The position numbers and the translations under genes are program-made. Positions 53,075 to 64,000 of a stretch of 64,000 nt of DNA are shown piece after piece. How positions within the stretch are numbered: position 1 is the stretch's first letter; each line of letters opens with the position of its first letter. Under the pieces are notes generated by a model. It was not told the DNA's origin. It was given only the letters and a program-made list of their open reading frames with translations, and searched no databases. Location of the stretch: positions 25,344,622-25,408,621 of the forward strand of contig NC_133123.1 in the NCBI RefSeq assembly GCF_033568475.1. The letters are read 5' to 3'. Origin of the DNA: Henckelia pumila. Taxonomy: Eukaryota > Streptophyta > Magnoliopsida > Lamiales > Gesneriaceae.

Positions 53075-53077
<3 letters not shown>

Positions 53078-53117
<40 letters not shown>
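53078..53117. repeat. (AT)n microsatellite
   Basis: Alternating AT tract between the solo LTR and the right end of the hAT-like element. Confidence 0.85.
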
Positions 53118-53122
<5 letters not shown>

Positions 53123-53429
53123 TGTGATCTTTGGTTCTGTTCGGCTGTCCTCCTCTCAATAAAATAACTGGATCCGCCCTGGTATTGATATGAATTTCTG
53201 TTATATATGTTGAATGAAAACCTGGGGAAGAGAAATTTTATACTCATTTATGAAGCAATACAAATTTAATAATTTGCAATTCTACATAGAGTAAGCACCT
53301 AATAAATTATGCTAAAGTCGTGATTGTTGGAAAAAAAATAGCGTACGTACATTGTTAAAGACAAGTGTACAAGTGCAAGGACCATGAAATCGGAAATCCT
53401 AGCCAAAAGTGGTACTTTGGGTTCGTGGC

Positions 53430-55216
53430 TGTCACGCCACGAAACCGGGCCTAGTTGACATCGGCGTTGTTTAACATTTCGAATTGAAAAACAACAAGCC
53501 ACGTAGTATATATAATAGCTTTCAACCAGTTTTTTACATAATCAAATATGTCTTTACAAAATAGGAAATACGACAATAGCGGAAGCGACAAAATAATAGA
53601 AAACAACTACTAATAAAACTTCAACTTGATCACCAACCCCAGAATGCATATTGTTCATCCTCTTCTAAATTTTCTTCGATATCTGGGGAGGAAAGTAAGG
53701 GGGTGAGTGTTTTGGAAAACACTCGGCAAGTGGGGACCGATCGAGCACGATAAATACCAAAAATATATTTACATGTACACATGTATATTTCATAATATCG
53801 AAACAAAATAAGCATGCTGAATTCGAACAAATACGAAGCAAATATTGCACTGTTAATTATCTCATTTTTCGTGGTTCTACTGATCAGTCCCCTATATGTT
53901 ACTCCTCTAAAGGGCGAGGCCAAAGGAACGGTTATTATAACCCACCGCATCAGGGCCATATCATATCATATCAAATCAAATCAAATCATCGGAAATTTCT
54001 TAACCATTTCTAAATCGACTCTTAACAGTGCATTTCAAATATTTCCAATTAATTCTAACATGCTTCAAATAATATCAGGAATATCCAACAAATAATATTT
54101 ATCAAAGTGAAACGAATATACGTATCATGCCGATCGAATTTTCAAAAGCATAATTATTTATTTTATAAAACTTAACTTACACACAAAAATAAATATAAGT
54201 GTAGAAACTTATATTACACAAAAGAAAGTTAGAAGCCCACTTACCGTATTCGATTTCTAATAAAATCGTGAAGGAGTAAACGTTTGTTGAAGAGCCTCGA
54301 CTGGAGTAAAAATTCGAATTAGATTCACGGCAACAATCTGCTCGATCTTAAGCAAACTAAGCTTCTCGGTTTTGGCAGAAAAATGCAACTTCTCGATCAA
54401 CTTCGGCGTTGCTTCTTGGACAGATTTCGAACAGCTTTCTGACTTAGGTTGTTGTAGATGATTTCTTTAACCTGGACAGATTCTAAGGCTTCAAGAACGA
54501 GCAAAAACTTGCTCTCGAAATGGACAGAAATTCCTTCAAAATGGATAGAAAGTTTACTTCGAAACGATGCCGACTTTTTCCAAGTTTTCTGGAAACTTTG
54601 AAGATCAACACCGAGCAGAGATTTCCGAGCTTCAAACTCCTGCTATGGAGTTTCGAATTTAGGAAGGAGATACGCTCAAAATTTGGACAGAAACATGATC
54701 TTAGATTTTTGCTTACTGGTTTTCTAAGATAGCCAAAATAATCCTTCCGATACGATGCCGATTTCTTTGAGGATTCTGAGCAGCAACTTAATCCTTTGAA
54801 TTGCTCGAGTCAATCGCTGCTATTGATCCGTGAAATGGCCAGAAATCAGCTGTCTGAATCCTTGCTAACTAGACTGTAATTTGATGCTTAATTTGGCTGA
54901 AAACTGGAGCTCGAAGTGAACAAAATGAACGGAACTCAAAGCTTAAAAAAAAATGCTGCTGCTGCTCGAGTATGGAGTGTTGGAGTGATTGAAAATGGTG
55001 TGTTTCCCATCAGCTTAATCCATAATTTATAGGCTTCAAGTAGCTACTGAAAAGCCTCCCATGATCAGTCATTTATCCTCCATAATAGCCATTTAATCTC
55101 CCTTACATGACTGTTACACTAGCTGTTACAATTCTTCAATTTTGAATTTGAAAAGAACCTTCGGTTATGGCTCATGTATTCTTCGGTTAAGGCTCATCAT
55201 CTGCTGGGTTCTCACA
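53430..55216 (-). mobile_element. Solo LTR with perfect 5-bp duplication
   Basis: A 1787-bp block runs from tgtcacgcc to 'gggttctcaca' on the plus strand, so on the minus strand it reads TGTGAGAACCC...GGCGTGACA. A perfect 5-bp repeat, gtggc, flanks it at 53425-53429 and 55217-55221. A TATA box on the minus strand at 55024-55033 sets the orientation. The termini resemble plant Ty3/Gypsy LTRs of the Del/Tekay kind, but without an internal domain the family is a guess. Confidence 0.82.
55024..55033 (-). promoter_or_regulatory. TATA box in solo LTR
   Basis: The minus strand reads cctataaatt, a good LTR core promoter, located about 180 bp from the LTR start on that strand. Confidence 0.55.
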
Positions 55217-55384
55217 GTGGCAAAGAATCTTTAAGGCAAGGAAGTGAGGAAAGGCAAAATTTGTTTTTAATCTCAAAACTTAAACTCGAATTTGTTTAAA
55301 GTTTTTTGTCGGATATAATATGCGTTTGCATTTTTTTATTTGTGAAAAAAATATTTTTGCAGTACTCCTTGGACTCACATATCT

Positions 55385-55426
55385 TTTCACAAGCGAGTCA
55401 CGGGTTTGGCCAAACCCGCTCCGTCA

Positions 55427-55458
<32 letters not shown>

Positions 55459-55800
55459 ATTAATAATATATAATTATATTTTTTATAATAAATAATTAAT
55501 ATTTTATCCATAATTTGAGTGCATAATATTATTGGATTGAAATTAATTTATTTTATTATGATATATTTAATATACAAATATATCATTATAAATTTTTTTG
55601 ATAAATAATTATTAATTAAATACAAGTTGATATATTTTAACTAAGAATATGTTTTATCTTAAATATTATCAATATAAATTTAAAATTATATAATTTTTTG
55701 CGGGTCCAACGAGTCTAACCCGAATTGGACTCGCGGGGTTCATGAGACGGAGCGGGTCCTGGGTTTAGCCAAAATCGCTTGTTTGCTATCCCTATATTTG
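55385..55800. repeat. Probable hAT-type remnant
   Basis: The edges 'gcgagtcacgggtttggcc' and 'gggtttagccaaaatcgc' are inverted relatives, and 'gcgggtcc' and 'aacccg' words lie inside both. The centre has an AT tract (55427-55448). The right edge continues into 'tgctatccctata', recalling TAGGGAT-type hAT ends, but the left end lacks it and no duplication was found. Confidence 0.4.
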
Positions 55801-55859
55801 AGCATTAACTAGTTTAGACCAAGTACAAAAATAAGTTTTTGAGTATAAAATTTGAACAA

Positions 55860-56170
55860 TTTCATTAATATCAGCACTTGCAATGTTACTTAAAAAAAAC
55901 ACACATATACTTGCAACGTATGTTTGAGTACTCAAAAATCATATATTAATATCATATCTAAAATAGTTAGTACTCAGATATCATATATGAGTATCATATT
56001 TTCAATGTTTTTTTACCAACTTTCATCCAAAAGGGCAAATGTGTCTTTAATTCCGATACTTGCATACATGTTTGAGTGCTAAACAATCATATATTAGTAC
56101 CTGATTTTTCAAATAATGAGTACTCAAATATCATATATTAATATCTTATTTTCAATATTTTATATCGAAT
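55860..56170. repeat. Short AT-rich direct repeats upstream of ENGase
   Basis: Blocks with 'gagtactca', 'atcatatatta' and 'atcttattttcaat' recur at about 55925-56005 and 56070-56160. They lie about 0.4-0.7 kb upstream of the ENGase start. No function is apparent. Confidence 0.5.
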
Positions 56171-56558
56171 TTCATCCGAAATATCAAATTTCATCCAAAA
56201 AAAAAAACATGTGAGCCATAAAATGCATAAACATTTGTTTTGTGGACCAGCGAGTTCAAACTCAAATTTTTTTCTTGCAACCACTGAATGTAAAGTTTAG
56301 ACGTGGAGATTAAAAGTAAATTTACCTTTTCTGGATTATTTTTTTATATGATCACATCGGTTTCATCATCGTTTGCACCAAATCAGACAGATATATCTAT
56401 ATATATATATATATACTGTGGCGTAAATCGTTAAAAAAAAACGAAGGAGTCCTACAGAGTAGAAACACAAATCGCAGATTCCAAGTAAATAATACATAAA
56501 TTTATCATAAATTCAAAGCCCCACACAAACTTTCTTGGAGAATTCCAAGTCAACTCCC

Positions 56559-56711
56559 ATGGCTCTTGTTCCTCTCCCACTCTCCAATCTCCATGCCTCT
56601 CCATTCCTACATAAAAACCCATCATCCCAAAACCTTCTCCATCCTCAAGGACCTCCGCTCCCTTCTCTACACACTGATGGAACTACCTTCCGCCGGCGAA
56701 AACCCGGATGA
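56559..56711 (+). promoter_or_regulatory. Out-of-frame upstream ATG overlapping the ENGase start
   Basis: An ATG in strong context (cccatgg) opens a 50-codon frame that ends in TGA at 56709-56711. It overlaps both candidate ENGase start codons in another frame. If it lies in the mRNA it could lower translation from 56593 and favour other starts. Confidence 0.45.
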
Positions 56712-59700
56712 CGCTTCTTCCGGCGACCCTCCGCCGCCGTTCGACCCTCTGACACCCGCTGTTCCCATTTCGTATCCGCTGAAAACTTTGGATGAGTTGG
56801 AAGGCCGCGTCTATTTCAAATCTTTTCACTTCCCGTTCAACCAAGCTACGGTGAAGCTTCCGTCGGCTGGAGGAGGTGGTGGTGATACGTCGACGCCGGA
56901 GCGGGCGCGGATTCTGGTCTGTCATGATATGGCGGGAGGGTATACGGATGATAGATTCGTGCAAGGTGGTACTAATGCTGATGCGTACGCGATTTGGCAT
57001 TGGTATTTGATTGATGTTTTTGTGTATTTTTCGCATAATTTGGTGACTCTGCCGCCACCATGCTGGACTAATACTGCTCACAGACATGGTGTTAAGGTAT
57101 AAAGTTATGGAAAGTGCTTTTCTTTGGAACATTTCTTTTACCAATTTTGGAATCATTGCTTGTTTTTGGGCTATATCTTATATGGTTTTTTATTTTTTTT
57201 TTTATTTTTGGGTGGCAGTTGATTTTGTAAAGCTTGTCATAATTGTGTGGTGAAAAGTTTTCAACTTTATGGGAGTTATGAGAAAAAAGTTGCATTTTTT
57301 TTCCTTTTCAGGTCTAAACTATATCAACCTGTTAAATGCCCCATAGGCTCCACAATGAAATGTTGATGGGCTAATAAGTTTGAGGGATATTTAACTTGCA
57401 CGCTAGTGTTTTGAATTGGGTTCTCTGTTTGAGCTTGTGGCCTAATGTTGCTACTTCTTTTTTTTAATAAGTCGAGGGAGCAAAGGGTCGGCCTGAGAAA
57501 GGACTATCTTTTAATTATTAGAATTTGCCTATATTCCTCCGTTTATGGTCTCACACAATTATGGTGAGATCCGGGAATAGGAAAAAACCCACGCTCACTG
57601 TTTTTTGGTTAAAAGGATGGAACTTAGTTTTTTTAAGAAATCATCAATTTTAACTTGTTACTATTCTAAGTTGCTCCAATTTTCATGCTGTATTTGAATG
57701 GAATATATTCTTTCATTCAATTTTTTTATGCGGGAGTTGAAACTATATATTGACTCATCATATTGTGGTTGTCTGTGTTTCCTTGCATAAATAAGTCATT
57801 GGGGACTTTCATCATGGAGTGGGATGAAGGGAAAAAGCTTGCTGATATACTGCTGTCGACGAAGGATTCTGCTCATATGTATGCTGAGCGATTAACCGAG
57901 CTTGCTGTGGCGCTTGGATTTGATGGTTGGCTGGTAAGCTAATGTGTTTTCCGCGTCTATTGTTCAATCTTAGCTATTTAATTATCTTCTGACACTTTCT
58001 TTATCGAGTCCTTGCTCACTCGTTCTTTTTCAGCAATAGGGCATCCTTCATTAGGGAAAACCTGTGTGATCGTTCATTAAGTTAATGGCATGATATGCAA
58101 CACTTATTCAGATATAATAAATGATGGAACAAAATTTAATCTTTGACTCAATCAATAAGTTGAAGTTGGTTTGTTGAGTTCTCTCTTCCCACAAGCTTGA
58201 TATTCCGAAGGTCTAGTTCTCACATCTTATCTTTTGACAGATCAATATGGAAGTCACTTTGGATCCTGGCCAAATACCGAATCTCAAAGAATTTGTCAGC
58301 CATTTAAACCAGACAATGCACTCTTCAGTATCTGGTTCCCTGGTTATATGGTAGTGATTCATGACTGAACAGATTAACCAAAGCATGCCTGGTAGAACTT
58401 AAACAAAATGTATCCCTGTCATTTTTGCAGGTATGATAGTGTTACAATTGATGGTGATCTCAGCTGGCAGAATCAGTTAAATGACAAAAACAAGCCTTTC
58501 TTTGACCTATGCGACGGCATATTCGTGAATTATACATGGGAGGTATCTAATTTGTTATGTCAAGCCTAATATTTGAATATAACTCTGTTTTTTCTTCCTC
58601 TTGAATTTTCACTCTGTATAATGCAGGAAGATTTTCCAAAGTTATCGGCTGATGTTGCTGGTGATAGAAGGTTTGATGTGTACATGGGCATTGATGTTTT
58701 TGGAAGGGGAACTTATGGTGGTGGACAATGGACTGTAAGTTTCAATACACCAAACTTTGCCACGCTATGAAGAATGGTGCATCATTTTAAATTTTTTGTG
58801 GTTTCTAGAGTCATAGCTTCTTGTGTTTCACGTTTTGCCTGTTTGTTGGTAAATATTTTTCTGTTTTTGTTTACTATGGGTAAAGAATCTGTAAGTCCTG
58901 AATTAGAGGAAAAACTGGTGAATTTGAAAAGAACAGGATGGGCTAGGTTCCTTGTCAGAAAATAGAATAAGGGGCATTTGTTTTCACCACCATGGTTTAT
59001 TTATCAACTTCACGTCAAATTTACTATTTTGCGTAGTATTTTATGGTCCAACACCGAACTTAGCTATTGGAGATACATTCTCAAGAATTTTTTCGATATC
59101 CAGTGATTTTGAATCCTGAATTGGAGGAAAAACTGGTGAATTTGAAAAGAACAAGATGGACTAAGTTCTTTGTCAGAAAATAGCATAAGGGGCATTTGTT
59201 TTCACCAACATGGTTTATTTATCAACTTCATGTCAATTTTACTATTTCGCGTAGTCTTTTATGGTCCAACACTGGACTTAGTTATTGGAGATACATTCTC
59301 AAGAATTTTTTCCATATCCAGTGATTTTAAGCCTCTGATTACTTAAAAATGTACATGTCCTTTTCCTTTTTTAGACAAATGTTGCCCTCGATGTGATAAA
59401 GAAAGATAATGTTTCGGCAGCCATATTTGCTCCTGGATGGGTTTATGAAACTGACCAACCACCCGATTTTCAAACCGCTCAAAATCGGTAAACTCAGGGC
59501 TATTTCCCTTGTTAGTACTCAGTGAAATTTGTTTTTTGTTTTTCATTTGTCATCATGAATTGAAATAAACAGATGGTGGGGACTTGTTGAGAAATCTACC
59601 GGAATTGTACAGAACTATCCGAAAGCGCTGCCATTCTACTCAAATTTTGATCAGGTATGTATCAACTTTAACTTATGTTCCATACTAGTGATTTATTCGA

Positions 59701-61554
59701 GTCCATTTTATTCTGCTAAGACTCAAATTGAAAGCCAAGTTTTTCAATTGTTATGGGAATTTCTAACTTTTGATCGTACACTCAATTGTATTTTTTAATG
59801 TGATTCAATTTATTATGTCAGTAACAAGAGTTCCATAGGTGATACGAAATTGGTTCATTTTCCATTAACAAAGTTGGAAGCTCGTTCTAGAAACTCGTTC
59901 GCTTTGTGGTTCTTTATTAGAGATTGGTAACTAAGAATTTGATCTTAATTTTCTTTTTAGCTCATAAGCCAGTTATTACTAATTTCCAGGGTCACGGTTT
60001 GCATATATTCATTGATGGTACTCAAGTCTCGGGTAATTCTTGGAACAACATTTCGTCTCAAAGCTTTCAGGTACAACACCTTCCATTTACTTGTTCAGTT
60101 CGGGGTTCTTATTCCTTTAGCTATTTGAATTTAAAATCATTAAGCTTGTTTACCGTGGCTTATTTCTCCATTTCTCCTAATTCAGTTTAATTTATGAATT
60201 ATGACAGCCTTTTATTGAGTTTTCCGAAGATTCTACCAATCCGTCAATCCAAATTTCCATCAAGTAAATTATTTTACTTGCTCAAATCATTATTCGCTCT
60301 GTTCATTAAACATGTGTGGTGATAATGTTATTTTATGACGTTATCATTTCTTACCGGCTTGTTTCGTTAAATCTTCATTCTGTTCGGCGTATTTGAACCG
60401 TTTTTGTGATAGAAACTATCAAGTTTTTAAATTTCTCTCCGCTGCATTTGACAGTATGGAGTTGAAGCTTTGGCATCATGAAGTGATTTCTCTGTGATTT
60501 TCTAGTCGATGTACAAGGGAATGAGACGTGTATTTTTTGGTACTCGCAGGTTCAAGGAACACTCTTACAATGGTGGTGGAAACATCACATTTAGCGGTAC
60601 TCTTGACAGTCATGCAGAATTCACAGCAAGGCTGTTTGAAGGAGATCTCTTTTTGGGGAATTCACCTGTTCACTTTATATATTCTGTAAGCCTCGCACTC
60701 GGGAATTGTATCATGAGATTACGCGTTGAAGTGCTTGTTCAATTTTTCGACGCCATGCTCTTTTTTCTTTTCTTTTTTTTACTTAAACCAGCTAATATAT
60801 GCAGGTTAAATCGAATGGAAACTCTCTGTTAGGTCTAGCTCTTGAGTTTTCTTCTTCCACAGAAGAGAAAAAGTCGGTATTTCTCGCCTCTGCAGGAAAC
60901 ACGTTGTTCACCATGAACCGTTTCTCGAGCCAGTACACAAAGGTGATAATGCCTCGACGAGTATCCTCCTTGGAGGGAGAATCTGAATGGGTCTTGCAAG
61001 AAAGCAGCATTGAAATGCATGGTCATACGTTGAAAGAAATTCGAGTCATATGCTACCGAGGGAAAGTGGAAAAATCGGCTCCAAACCCAAATGACATTAC
61101 CCTTTCTGACGACACCCCATTAGAATTTTATGCAGCACTCGGTGATTTGAGGATCACAACTCCAGGACAGAATTCAAATTTTCCTCCATCCTCTTCATGG
61201 CTCGTGGACTGCAAGTTCATTAGTTGGATTTCGGGTTCTAAAGGATCCAAACTTCTCAGTTGTATGGTCACCTGGACTTTGAAAGAGGGGGATACCGATA
61301 TTTTCCCCGATTACAATATATACGTTGAAAAGACAACGGAAAGTCGGTCTGGAGATCAAAACAAACTCGTTGAATCTTCTCCTACTCCCCTCGAGTATCT
61401 TGGCGTGGCGGTGGTGAAATCATTCTACATTTCTGAACTAGAAGTTCTCGAGGGCGTTTCAAGTGTGAAGTTTGTAATACAGGTATGCGGTCTTGATGGG
61501 ACGCGACAAGAGGTCGAAGAGTCTCCCTTCTTCCAACTGCAAGTTCAAGGTTGA
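56593..61554 (+). CDS. ENGASE: Cytosolic endo-beta-N-acetylglucosaminidase (GH85)
   Basis: A 729-aa ENGase from eleven GT-AG exons: 56593-57096, 57796-57933, 58241-58350, 58431-58542, 58627-58734, 59375-59487, 59573-59654, 59990-60070, 60208-60263, 60550-60685 and 60805-61554. The enzyme cleaves between the two core GlcNAc residues of free N-glycans in the cytosol. The GH85 domain is clear: CHDMAGGYTDDR, 'AIWHWYLIDVFVYFSH', 'PPCWTNTAHRHGVK', the catalytic INME with N216 and E218, 'DVYMGIDVFGRGTYGGGQW' and 'FAPGWVYE'. A beta-rich C-terminal region follows. No signal peptide is seen, as in Arabidopsis ENGases (about 680-700 aa from memory). The start is uncertain: ATG 56593 is the first in frame, but ATG 56677 gives 701 aa and fits the family better. 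All frames join without stops, so the gene looks functional. Confidence 0.95.
58896..59331 (+). repeat. Tandem duplication in ENGase intron 5
   Basis: Two copies of a ~218-bp unit (58896-59113 and 59114-59331) share 'cctgaatt', 'aaactggtgaatttg', 'ggggcatttgttttcacca' and 'ggagatacattctcaag'. Differences are scattered single bases. The unit is intronic and does not touch a splice site. Confidence 0.88.
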
Positions 61555-61647
61555 AGATTGATCTCCCGTGGTAAATCTTGATCATATCTTGCTTTGCCTT
61601 TGTTCTAAGATTTGTCTACAATGTTATTCCACGTGTTATGTAACGAG

Positions 61648-61653
61648 AATAAA
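61648..61653 (+). terminator. Polyadenylation signal of ENGase
   Basis: AATAAA lies about 95 nt after the ENGase stop codon in the usual plant range. Confidence 0.55.
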
Positions 61654-61659
61654 ACAAAC

Positions 61660-63330
61660 ATGTATGATTACTAATAAATTTTATGAGCCAAAACATGATC
61701 TTTACATATGCCTTGAATATCCCCTCTAGATGCTTATTTTTGCGCCTAGTATCCTTGTCTGATCATTAATACAAATACGAGTTGATTGTCAGATTATGCG
61801 TCTAGTTACAAAAGTAAATTTAAAAAAAAAATGAAGTATTTTGTTAAGAAAACACTTAAAAGCTAGAATTTCTGTTTCTACTTTTATTTAAAAATTTAAA
61901 TAAAAATATTTTTTTATATTTAACAAAACATCAAAGTTGCTTCTGTTTTTTTTTTAATTAATAAATAAAAGAACTTAAAAAGTTGAGTTTATTTAAGCAT
62001 TTTTTTTAAAGTTACAACTTCTCTATCCAAATTGTCCCAAATGTCTATATTTGTAGATGAGAAGTGAGCAAATCCTGGGCAAACAATTAGAGAGACATGT
62101 ATCAAAATATAAAGGAGAAATATTACGTTAGTGCTTGGGAGAGCTTCTAGGCAGTACTTCTCAGCTTTTCTTCACAAAATTTACTTTTCAACCTAGAAGC
62201 TCTACCAAGCACCACATACATATCACACTCTTGAAGCAAAAGTAAACGTGAATCCTTGACGATAGGTCGAATGTGTCAAGGTCAAGATGCAAGGTTGGGG
62301 CTACGACCAAGTCCATGCTTAGGGTTCAAGCTAGTTAGTACACCCTGAGACATGTAACCGTACGTTGGTCCGTCAAGGTAGTTGGCGCGTCACGAGGTAT
62401 TGTGGCACTCTAATCGCTCGGAGTCAATTGGTGGCTCGTGACACTACTATACTAGCTATCTCGAATAGGAGATGACTGAGAGTGGTTGTTAATAATGGTG
62501 CATGCATGTTCATTAGAACATCTTACATATTCAACGGGAATTCTACTCGTTTATTAATAATATAAAAGGATATATATCTGTCAAATTCATTAAGATAGTA
62601 TTGGAAAATGCTTTAAAAAATGATTTTCAGCTGAAAATTTTGTGAAGAAAAGATAATCGTTTTTTTAAGTATTTTTAAAAGAGAGATGAATGTAAAAAAA
62701 ACATCATATTCGACCATTGATGACTTCGTAGAGTTTTATATTAATTTAAAATAATTCGTGCGTGTTAATCCTAGCTATGTCGACAAATTGAAGAAAACAA
62801 GCAATTACAAGTTGATATTTGGAAAAAGACAAACCAAAACCAAGAATCTTATTAATTATATGTTGTAAATTAAATATTTTATTACAAAATTAGCAGTTGA
62901 TTAACGACTACTATTTATTCAGGGAAATAAATAAATAAATTGTACTAGTGATTATCAAAGAATGCAGTATTATTTATCTTAAATTATTAAAGTGATTGGC
63001 AAGCACTAAATTTAATTGATGGATTATTTTAAGTCCCCATGAGCTGAGCACTTTCTTGCACTGCCCCCACGTGAGCAGCCTAATAACAAAGAATTGCCCT
63101 CACGTTGTGTACTTAGTCAGTCCATCTCTATCACTAGTGACATATTTGGATTTTTTTTCTTTCAAATTAATGGGTTTTATAATTAACAATATTTATAGAT
63201 ATTATTTTTAAATCAAACTTGTATAGTCGGCCAAACAAAAAACCCTTGAAAAAATTCTATAAATATTTACATTTTTATTGTAGTGTATGTAAAAAAAATA
63301 TGGAAACTTTTGTCGTGTATATATGTCTCT
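61660..63330. other. Gene-free stretch downstream of ENGase
   Basis: No gene is supported. It contains a short hairpin at 62131-62212 and an unremarkable GC-richer patch at 62250-62440. Confidence 0.5.
62131..62212. repeat. Short hairpin with 21-bp arms
   Basis: gtgcttgggagagcttctag and its inverted partner ending accaagcac form 21-bp arms with two mismatches around a 40-base loop. It could be a tiny MITE or a structured transcript. No target duplication beyond a few bases is evident. Confidence 0.55.
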
Positions 63331-63334
63331 TATT

Positions 63335-63745
63335 ATTTTTGGTCCCCGATTGTTTAATTTCAATCTCATAATGTTCTCTTTAATTTCTTTCTTTTTTTAA
63401 GAAAAAAAACATTATCAGTCTTATAACTGACACAATTTTCATTTTTGATTCTGTTATATCGGAAACTTCATAGTTATAGTCCACTAAATTACAAAAAAAA
63501 TTCCCAATTTTGGACCATTTTCACCATAATGTTGATTTAGCATCAGACACATCAGCAATTCTGGGGCCATGCACGCCAACAATGTTCGGCGCTACGTCAC
63601 TATCATTAATTCATTATGAAAAAAGAAACAAATGTGAAAAAAAGGAAAAAAAATGCAAGTTGATGGACTAAAATGAGAATTGACCAATAACGAGTACATG
63701 ACCAAAAATGAAAATTATAAAAGTTACAAGGCCAAATTCTCTCTT
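63335..63745. mobile_element. MITE-like element
   Basis: The left part ('tttttggtccccgattgttta') and the right part ('gtacatgaccaaaaatgaaa') are inverted relatives. The core has 'acatcagcaattctgg', as in other family members. Ends are degraded. Confidence 0.4.
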
Positions 63746-64000
63746 CTTCTTTTTTTCCCCCCAATTTTAGTCATATTTTCAATATGGTATTGATATAAAA
63801 CCGATGTGTTTCTAACATGACGACAATATAATTTTGACATATGTAGTGTCACAGCCGTCGTTCCGATTAATAATAAAGTCTAAAATACCACAAATAGAAA
63901 TATTAATGTATGATAAATTAATATTGGAATTACGTACACTCCCTATGCCATATAAACTAATATTGGAATTACGTACACTCCCTAATGACTTCACCGATAT

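Larger units (their letters stand above)
50430..53181. mobile_element. Probable hAT element containing a solo LTR
   Basis: The left end CAGTGGCGG and the right end, complement CAGGGCGGATCCAG, resemble the common plant 'CAGTGGCGGATCC' hAT terminus. Flanks gtaatgac (50422-50429) and gtattgat (53182-53189) match at 6 of 8 bases. Most of the interior is the solo LTR at 50862-52839, leaving about 0.77 kb of AT-rich element. No transposase remains. Confidence 0.55.

Noticed and set aside
53630-53959. 109-aa minus-strand ORF near 53.8 kb
   Set aside because: It lies within the solo LTR bounded by the gtggc duplication and has no recognisable domain.

Overview
This is a nuclear window from a flowering plant, most likely a eudicot and perhaps an asterid. 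The DNA is AT-rich and full of transposable elements. The only intact host genes I can support are split by many introns and belong to plant families: three trichome-birefringence-like (TBL) polysaccharide O-acetyltransferase genes and one cytosolic endo-beta-N-acetylglucosaminidase (ENGase, GH85). The order-level placement is an impression, not a demonstration.

Layout. 1-6.2 kb is gene-free and includes a 4.3-kb block with Helitron-like ends at 1899 and 6220, which holds AT-rich tandem repeats. 7663-12653 (minus) is TBL gene A, six exons, 433 aa. 13.4-16.3 kb is a stack of nested non-autonomous elements, including a young Cassandra TRIM whose LTRs carry 5S rRNA-like sequence. 16356-27496 (minus) is a complete 11.1-kb Copia element of the Sirevirus type, with gag, pol and a large extra ORF region after pol. 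Around 28-29.5 kb lie a tRNA-derived SINE with a perfect 13-bp target duplication and a small TRIM. 30930-34252 and 34786-39296 (both minus) are TBL genes B and C, 430 and 436 aa, only about 0.53 kb apart. 40.1-40.8 kb is a run of hairpin elements separated by TA microsatellites. 42-44.2 kb is a broken Copia fragment, 45.35-47.2 kb a 5'-truncated LINE, and 47.8-50.1 kb two hAT-type elements, a second SINE copy and another LINE tail. 50.4-53.2 kb is a probable hAT element with a solo Sirevirus-type LTR inside it, and 53430-55216 is a second solo LTR of another kind. 56593-61554 (plus) is the ENGase gene, eleven exons, 729 aa. The rest, to 64 kb, is non-coding.

How it fits together. The three TBL genes share the same six-exon plan and strand, so they are a tandem family. 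Genes B and C are still adjacent, while A has been separated from B by about 18 kb, most of it transposon insertions. TBL proteins are Golgi enzymes that acetylate cell-wall polysaccharides such as xylan. ENGase trims free N-glycans in the cytosol and is functionally unrelated. Exon borders were derived by hand from splice signals, reading-frame continuity and comparison among the copies. Ages, family names and element classes are inferences unless a terminal repeat plus a target-site duplication is stated.
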